A stretch of 64,000 bases of DNA from NCBI GenBank assembly GCA_041656735.1, contig JBBACY010000012.1, positions 1-64,000 on the forward strand, in the 5' to 3' direction. This DNA is from Perlabentimonas sp041656735 (GTDB lineage: Bacteria; Bacteroidota; Bacteroidia; Bacteroidales; Tenuifilaceae). The translations under genes and the position numbers were made by a program. Shown here piece after piece: positions 59,810-64,000 of this stretch; the first letter of the stretch is position 1; each line of letters opens with the position of its first letter. Below the pieces are notes generated by a model. That model saw only the letters and a list, made by a program, of their open reading frames with translations. It was not told the DNA's origin and did no database searches.

Positions 59810-60529
59810 CTACTTTAAATATTCGAATCTGAGATTGTCCATACAAAAATATGAAGGGGTATTCATACCCCAATCGCCAACATCGGTAGATTCAAGTTTG
59901 AAAACAAGCTTGGTAACGCCTTTTAATTTGCTTAAATCCACCTTGGTCCAATTATCAGTTATAAGCTTACGACCATTTGTATAATCGGCCAAACGGTAAC
60001 TAACCTCTGCTTTTTGGGTGCCAGCTGCATCAAAACCAACAACTGTAAGTTCAAACCAATCATCATCCTTAAACGGCTCAGTATAAGCGTCGCCATTGAG
60101 CATTGAAAGGTAAGCGTAAGTTGAGTTGGTAAAATCGGCACTTAGCACATTAACCTCAGATAAAAAGATAACTGATGCTACATCTTCAGAAACAAATGAC
60201 ACTGCATAAATGTTTTTTGCATCGGCACCAGCTGAAATGTATGCGCTATACTGATTTGTAAAACCTGGAGTTTCAATATCAGTGGTATTACTAAACGCAA
60301 AACCCGACCACGCACCCCAATCGGAGTTATAGTCATTGTTGAAAGAGGCCATACCCAAACTCATTGCACCAGAGCCATCGCTACCATTCCAAAACCCTGC
60401 CTGCGACATAGTAACATTTTGGAAATCAATAACTTCTTCGATGAAAGGATTGTCCTCCTTGCACGAAGTAAACGAAAAAGCCCAAGCAAGTGCCAAGGCA
60501 ACAAAAATAATTTTTGAATTTTTTTGCAT
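59810..60529 (-). CDS. DUF4465 lipoprotein, probable cobalamin-binding surface protein
   Basis: The 239-residue protein has a lipoprotein signal with lipobox-like SFTSC (Cys23) followed by KEDNPF. The mature part is a DUF4465 beta-sandwich: VIDFQNVTMSQAGFWNGSDGSG, DWGAWSGFAFSNTTD, WTKVDLSKLKGVTKLVFKLESTDVG and YFCMDNLRF. Its leader holds a cobalamin riboswitch, which ties expression to B12 supply. From memory, surface lipoproteins of this family in Bacteroides (BtuH) bind cobalamin; the role here is inferred from that and from the riboswitch. No btuB-type receptor gene is adjacent. Confidence 0.85.
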   Translation of the reverse strand: MQKNSKIIFVALALAWAFSFTSCKEDNPFIEEVIDFQNVTMSQAGFWNGSDGSGAMSLGMASFNNDYNSDWGAWSGFAFSNTTDIETPGFTNQYSAYISAGADAKNIYAVSFVSEDVASVIFLSEVNVLSADFTNSTYAYLSMLNGDAYTEPFKDDDWFELTVVGFDAAGTQKAEVSYRLADYTNGRKLITDNWTKVDLSKLKGVTKLVFKLESTDVGDWGMNTPSYFCMDNLRFEYLK

Positions 60530-60568
60530 TTGTTTAAAGATTAAAATGGTTAAACATTAAAACCTTCA

Positions 60569-60650
60569 AACTGTAAAACGAGCAAATCGAAAGTACGTAA
60601 ACGAAGATTGGTACCGAATCTTCAGCTTCATAACCCGAAAGCTTACAGTT
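60569..60650 (-). promoter_or_regulatory. possible riboswitch expression platform
   Basis: AACTGTAA in the transcript (complement of 60643-60650) can pair with TTACAGTT (complement of 60569-60576). Inside lies a hairpin GAAGATT/AATCTTC (60603-60623). The alternative pairing is placed between aptamer and ATG, where a switch between open and closed forms would act. Confidence 0.4.
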
Positions 60651-60657
60651 GAGGTTT

Positions 60658-60840
60658 GTTTTACGGTAGGTCTTCTGGCTTACTCCTCTGCTAGAACCGC
60701 CTTCCCATCTTGATATTATTTTCAAGACAGTGGCAAGGATGTCTAGCAGATTAATGGAGATTACAGCAGCGGGTACTGCCCCCGAATTCCTACATATAAA
60801 TTATTACTTAGGGCACGGGATTCCCTTAAACCGCAAACGT
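60658..60840 (-). ncRNA. cobalamin (AdoCbl) riboswitch
   Basis: On the minus strand the order of conserved pieces is complete: AAGGGAATCCCGTGCCC near the 5' end, GAATTCGGGGGCAGTACCCGC, the GCTGCTGTAATC and CCACTGTC segments, GGGAAGGCGG, and the B12 box AGCCAGAAGACCTACC at the 3' side. It lies about 130 nt before the DUF4465 lipoprotein gene and would lower its expression when cobalamin is plentiful. Confidence 0.92.
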
Positions 60841-60842
60841 TG

Positions 60843-60850
60843 CAAACTTA
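60843..60850 (-). promoter_or_regulatory. possible -7 box upstream of riboswitch
   Basis: TAAGTTTG on the minus strand fits TAnnTTTG and lies immediately before the aptamer. A TTTG 16 nt further upstream is closer than the usual 19-21 nt. From 60860 to 61223 no gene is seen; TAAGTTTG at 61161-61168 (plus) is a possible -7 box for fhs. Confidence 0.35.
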
Positions 60851-61223
60851 AGCAAAAAAAATGTATCAAATACTAAAATAGTGTAAAAATTGCTTACCAT
60901 TTGAGCAACAAGGTTGTAATCAAACAAAACGCATAAGAGTAAGTAAACAAAAATACGTATCAATATAAAAGGGAAAGGAAAAGTTTAGACCTATGGGATT
61001 AATTCAAAAAATGTGTTAGAATAAAAATCATAAAAAACATTAAATTCTGAGTAATCAACAATACATAACAATCAGTTTAACAGCCAGATAATACGACCAC
61101 AAGATTATTACGCTAATTTAGCTATTTGGAAAGAATAAAACCTTTCGTACTTTTAGGTGTTAAGTTTGGGGTAAAATGGTCAAACATGAGTTTTCAAATT
61201 AATTTATTAAACATACTTCGAAT

Positions 61224-62894
61224 ATGAAATCAGACATTGAAATTGCACAAGCTGCTAAAATGAAGCCTATTAGTGAAATTGCCTCTAGTATTGGTATTGA
61301 TCAAGACGATTTAATACCCTACGGAAAGTACAAGGCTAAACTCCCACTTAAACTTATAGACCCCAAAAAAATAGCTAAAAGTAAACTTATATTGGTTTCA
61401 GCCATATCGCCAAGCCCAGCAGGTGAAGGAAAAACCACCGTATCAATTGGTTTGGCTCAAGCACTTAACCGCATTGAAAAGAAAACGACCGTTGTACTAC
61501 GTGAACCATCGCTAGGCCCTGTATTTGGTATTAAAGGAGGAGCAACAGGAGGAGGATTTTCGCAAGTGCTACCTATGGAGGACATTAACCTTCATTTTAC
61601 AGGAGATTTTGCCGCAGTTGAAAAAGCCAACAACCTACTAGCCGCTTTAATTGACAATAATATACAGAGTAAAAGCAGATCGCTTAACATTGACCCTAGA
61701 ACAGTGCACTGGAGAAGGGTAATGGATATGAACGACCGCTCGTTACGTAATGTTATTGTAGGTTTGGGAGGCACAGCGTCGGGCATACCACGCGAAACAG
61801 GTTTTGATATTACTGCTGCCTCTGAGGTTATGGCAATTTTATGTTTAGCCGAAAATATGGATGACCTTAAAAACAGGTTAGGCAATATTTTTGTGGGTTT
61901 TACATTAGACAAAAAGCCCATTTATGCTCGCGACCTTAAGGCCGAAGGTGCTATGGCCGCACTTTTAAAAGATGCCATGTATCCAAACCTTGTCCAAACC
62001 ATTGAGAACACCCCAGCAATTATTCATGGCGGACCATTTGCCAATATTGCACAGGGAACAAATACCGTTGTTGCAACAAAAATGGGTCTTTCGCTAAGCG
62101 ATTATGTTGTTACTGAGGCAGGCTTTGGATTTGATTTAGGTGCCGAGAAATTTATGGATATCAAATGTGAATCGTCTGGTTTGTGGCCTCATGCTGTGGT
62201 TCTTGTTGCTACCATAAGAGCCTTAAAATACCATGGTGGTGTTGCCGTAAAAGATTTAACCATACCAAACGTAGAGGCACTTAAAAAAGGTGTAGCCAAT
62301 ATGCAAAAGCACATTGAGAATATGGGCCTGTTTGGTATTTGCCCCGTTGTTGCCATTAACCGTTTTACTTCAGATACGGAAGAGGAAATTGAAGTAGTAA
62401 GGAAAACAGCCGAAGATATGGGTGTACCTATATCGGTTATTGACATTTGGGGTAAAGGGGGCGCAGGTGCCATTGATTTAGCCGAAAAGGTTGTGGAAAT
62501 TACATCAAAACCTTGCAAAACTAAAAAAACACTTTACGACTGGAATTGGACTCCTGAGCGTAAAATTGAAACCATTGCAAAAAAGATGTATGGTGCCCAA
62601 GCTGTTGACTATACACAACAAGCCAAAGAAGACTTGAAAAAGGTATATAGCCTTGGACTTGATAAGATTGCTGTTTGTATAGCTAAAACGCAAAAATCAT
62701 TGTCGGATAACCCCGAACTACTCGGTAGGCCCAAAGACTTTGTGGTTACCGTTAGGCAAATTGAGATAGCTGCAGGTGCAGGCTTTATTGTTCCCATAAC
62801 TGGTCAAATCATGCGTATGCCTGGCTTACCAGCCGAGCCATCATCAGAAAAAATTGATGTTGATAACGATGGACATATCAGCGGGCTTTTTTAA
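61224..62894 (+). CDS. fhs: formate-tetrahydrofolate ligase
   Basis: The 556-residue protein condenses formate, THF and ATP to 10-formyl-THF (EC 6.3.4.3). Visible marks are the start IAQAAKMKPISEIASSIGI, P-loop-like SPSPAGEGKTTVSIGLAQAL, LREPSLGPVFGIKGGATGGG, the FTGDFAAVEKANNLLAALIDN stretch and the C-terminal ITGQIMRMPGLPAEP. Length equals that of the Moorella enzyme. In anaerobes it supports one-carbon metabolism for purines or acetogenesis-like pathways. A strong terminator follows. Confidence 0.97.
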   Translation: MKSDIEIAQAAKMKPISEIASSIGIDQDDLIPYGKYKAKLPLKLIDPKKIAKSKLILVSAISPSPAGEGKTTVSIGLAQALNRIEKKTTVVLREPSLGPVFGIKGGATGGGFSQVLPMEDINLHFTGDFAAVEKANNLLAALIDNNIQSKSRSLNIDPRTVHWRRVMDMNDRSLRNVIVGLGGTASGIPRETGFDITAASEVMAILCLAENMDDLKNRLGNIFVGFTLDKKPIYARDLKAEGAMAALLKDAMYPNLVQTIENTPAIIHGGPFANIAQGTNTVVATKMGLSLSDYVVTEAGFGFDLGAEKFMDIKCESSGLWPHAVVLVATIRALKYHGGVAVKDLTIPNVEALKKGVANMQKHIENMGLFGICPVVAINRFTSDTEEEIEVVRKTAEDMGVPISVIDIWGKGGAGAIDLAEKVVEITSKPCKTKKTLYDWNWTPERKIETIAKKMYGAQAVDYTQQAKEDLKKVYSLGLDKIAVCIAKTQKSLSDNPELLGRPKDFVVTVRQIEIAAGAGFIVPITGQIMRMPGLPAEPSSEKIDVDNDGHISGLF

Positions 62895-62913
62895 GCTTAA
62901 ACTCACACAAATT

Positions 62914-62948
62914 AAAATGGCAAGTTTTTTACTTGCCATTTTTTTTTA
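62914..62948 (+). terminator. rho-independent terminator after fhs
   Basis: AAATGGCAAGT (62915-62925) and ACTTGCCATTT (62931-62941) form an 11-pair stem with a 5-nt loop, followed by a run of T to 62947. Confidence 0.92.
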
Positions 62949-63051
62949 AACAACAGAAAGGATGCATACTTTGGTGCAATGTTTGCAACAAAAAGATTTT
63001 TAAAAGCCTAATATTTGGAATAACTTTGTAAACATTTATCAACATAAAAAG

Positions 63052-63720
63052 ATGAGAAAAAATATTACCCTAGCTTTTGTTATAATCTCATTTATGGGGT
63101 TAACTAACGTAAATGCGCAAAGACTCGCCTTTGGTGTATTTGGCGAATCGCAAGTATCATGGCTCACCTCGGACACCAAAGCATACAAAAGTGATGGGGT
63201 TACCATTGGTTTTAATGCTGGTTTTACACTTGAAAAATATTTTGCCGAAAGGTACGCCATTACAACAGGAGCATCAATAGCAAGTATGGGTGGAAATATA
63301 CTATTTAATAATAGTGGCGATACAATTAGCACCCTCGACGGCAGCTACACATTGAGTCAAGGAGCATCAGCCAAAATTAAGGGTCAATATATTTCTGTTC
63401 CGCTAGGTTTGAAATTTAAAACCAGCGAAATTGGCTATACAACTTTTTATGCCGACCTAGGATTAAAGGCTAACGTGGCAATAAAAGGTCACACGTGGAT
63501 AAATGAGCATAATGTGGATAGAGAAGTTTTAGATAGGCAGCATTATAACTTTGCGTTTATATCATACTTTATAAATGCGGGTATTCAGTACTCTCTGGGG
63601 GGGCCTTCGTCAATTCAAGCAGGATTAACCTTCACAAACAACCTAACCAATCCGCTAAGAGGAAGTTACAGCGTTCTAAATATAGGAACAACAGGTATTA
63701 GGGTTGGATTAATTTTTTAA
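63052..63720 (+). CDS. outer-membrane beta-barrel (PorT-like) protein
   Basis: The 222-residue protein has a signal peptide ending NVNAQ (residue 23). The mature part has about eight amphipathic beta strands (LAFGVFGESQVSWL, VTIGFNAGFTLEKYF, YAITTGASIASMGG, ISVPLGLKFKT, TFYADLGLKANVAI, GIQYSLGG, IRVGLIF) typical of the small outer-membrane barrel family PF13568. The final Phe suits BAM insertion. A TAACTTTG box at 63021-63028 may be the -7 promoter element. nadE follows by 10 nt and may be co-transcribed. Confidence 0.82.
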   Translation: MRKNITLAFVIISFMGLTNVNAQRLAFGVFGESQVSWLTSDTKAYKSDGVTIGFNAGFTLEKYFAERYAITTGASIASMGGNILFNNSGDTISTLDGSYTLSQGASAKIKGQYISVPLGLKFKTSEIGYTTFYADLGLKANVAIKGHTWINEHNVDREVLDRQHYNFAFISYFINAGIQYSLGGPSSIQAGLTFTNNLTNPLRGSYSVLNIGTTGIRVGLIF

Positions 63721-63730
63721 AACTTAAAAA

Positions 63731-64000
63731 ATGAAAATTGCACTGGCTCAGCTAAACTACACAGTTAATGATTTTGAGCTAAACACCCATAAAATTATTG
63801 AGGCAGTAGAACAGGCCAAGCAGAATAATGCCGAGCTTGTTATTTTTTCGGAACTTGCAGTTTGTGGTGGTGTGCCCGAAGATCTGCTTACACGCTCAAA
63901 CTTTGCAAATAAGTGCCTAGCAAGCATAGAAGAGATAGCTACACATTGTAATGGAATAGCCGCCATTGTTGGTGGTACAAGCAAAAATGCAAACCTAACA
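63731..64000 (+). CDS. nadE: glutamine-dependent NAD+ synthetase (5' part, runs off window)
   Basis: Ninety codons of the gene are present before the window ends. MKIALAQLNYTVNDFELN, AKQNNAELVIFSELAVCGG with the nitrilase-type Glu41, and PEDLLTRSNF match the N-terminal glutaminase domain of two-domain NadE. It amidates nicotinic acid adenine dinucleotide to NAD+. It would complete the salvage route started by pncA and pncB at 24.8-27 kb. The synthetase domain is outside the window. Confidence 0.88.
   Translation, partial: MKIALAQLNYTVNDFELNTHKIIEAVEQAKQNNAELVIFSELAVCGGVPEDLLTRSNFANKCLASIEEIATHCNGIAAIVGGTSKNANLT

Overview
The window reads as low-GC chromosomal DNA of a Bacteroidota bacterium, probably a marine or anoxic-habitat member of the Bacteroidales/Marinilabiliales. 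Signs are a type IX secretion sorting domain (57.5 kb), TAnnTTTG-type -7 promoter elements, DUF302/DUF2795/DUF4465/DUF6448 families, a run of three parvulin-type chaperones followed by an OstA-like protein, and a saproxanthin/myxol-type carotenoid gene pair. Assignment below phylum is inference. No rRNA, tRNA, CRISPR array or transposase was recognised.

Layout. 1-2.5 kb: two genes (secreted caspase-like protease; Abi/HEPN-like protein), each followed by an attC-like imperfect palindrome. 2.7-13 kb: housekeeping and signalling genes (GreB-like factor, recG, methyltransferase, ABC ATPase, histidine kinase plus response regulator, PduO-type cobalamin adenosyltransferase). 13-20.6 kb, minus strand: guaB, three SurA-like periplasmic folding factors, OstA-like protein. 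20.7-24.8 kb: recQ, then CrtD-like and CruF-like carotenoid genes. 24.8-33.3 kb: pncA-pncB NAD salvage, metallo-hydrolase, hybrid kinase, Zn/Cd P-type ATPase, cupin, acetyltransferase. 33.8-42.5 kb, minus strand: a second attC-like cassette array with Fic protein, membrane HerA-like ATPase, coiled-coil membrane protein, decayed genes, a MuF-type toxin fragment and a TacA/TacT-like toxin-antitoxin pair. 42.5-46.7 kb: PAS protein, DUF6448 protein, membrane AraC regulator. 46.8-57.2 kb, minus strand: Mrp ATPase and a long cluster with two ferredoxin-containing MinD ATPases, NifX-like, CGGC, DUF89, DUF5320 and DUF134 proteins, resembling the anaerobe-specific orange-protein (ORP) gene set, plus a frameshifted radical SAM gene, deformylase, DUF4405, DUF169 and CobO genes. 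57.5-60.8 kb: a cobalamin riboswitch heading DUF4465 lipoprotein, SUMF1-like and T9SS-cargo genes. 61.2-64 kb: fhs, beta-barrel protein and the start of nadE.

The most notable result is that both accessory loci fit an integron gene-cassette model. In four cassettes the sequence at the cassette's 5' edge is the near-exact reverse complement of the R'' end of that cassette's own palindrome (12/14, 12/14, 12/14 and 14/15 matches), which is what circular cassette insertion produces. The palindromes on opposite strands 38 kb apart share an identical 13-nt core. No integrase gene is present in the window, so the loci would be classed as attC clusters lacking an integrase. Cargo is rich in toxin, defence-like and regulated-death-like proteins.

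The second notable result is the ORP-like cluster. Its DUF134 regulator gene has a Bacteroidota promoter (TTTG, 20 nt, TATCTTTG) carrying two copies of a TGAAC-N4-G(T/C)TCA palindrome, one inside the spacer and one over the predicted start of transcription, a layout that fits autoregulation.
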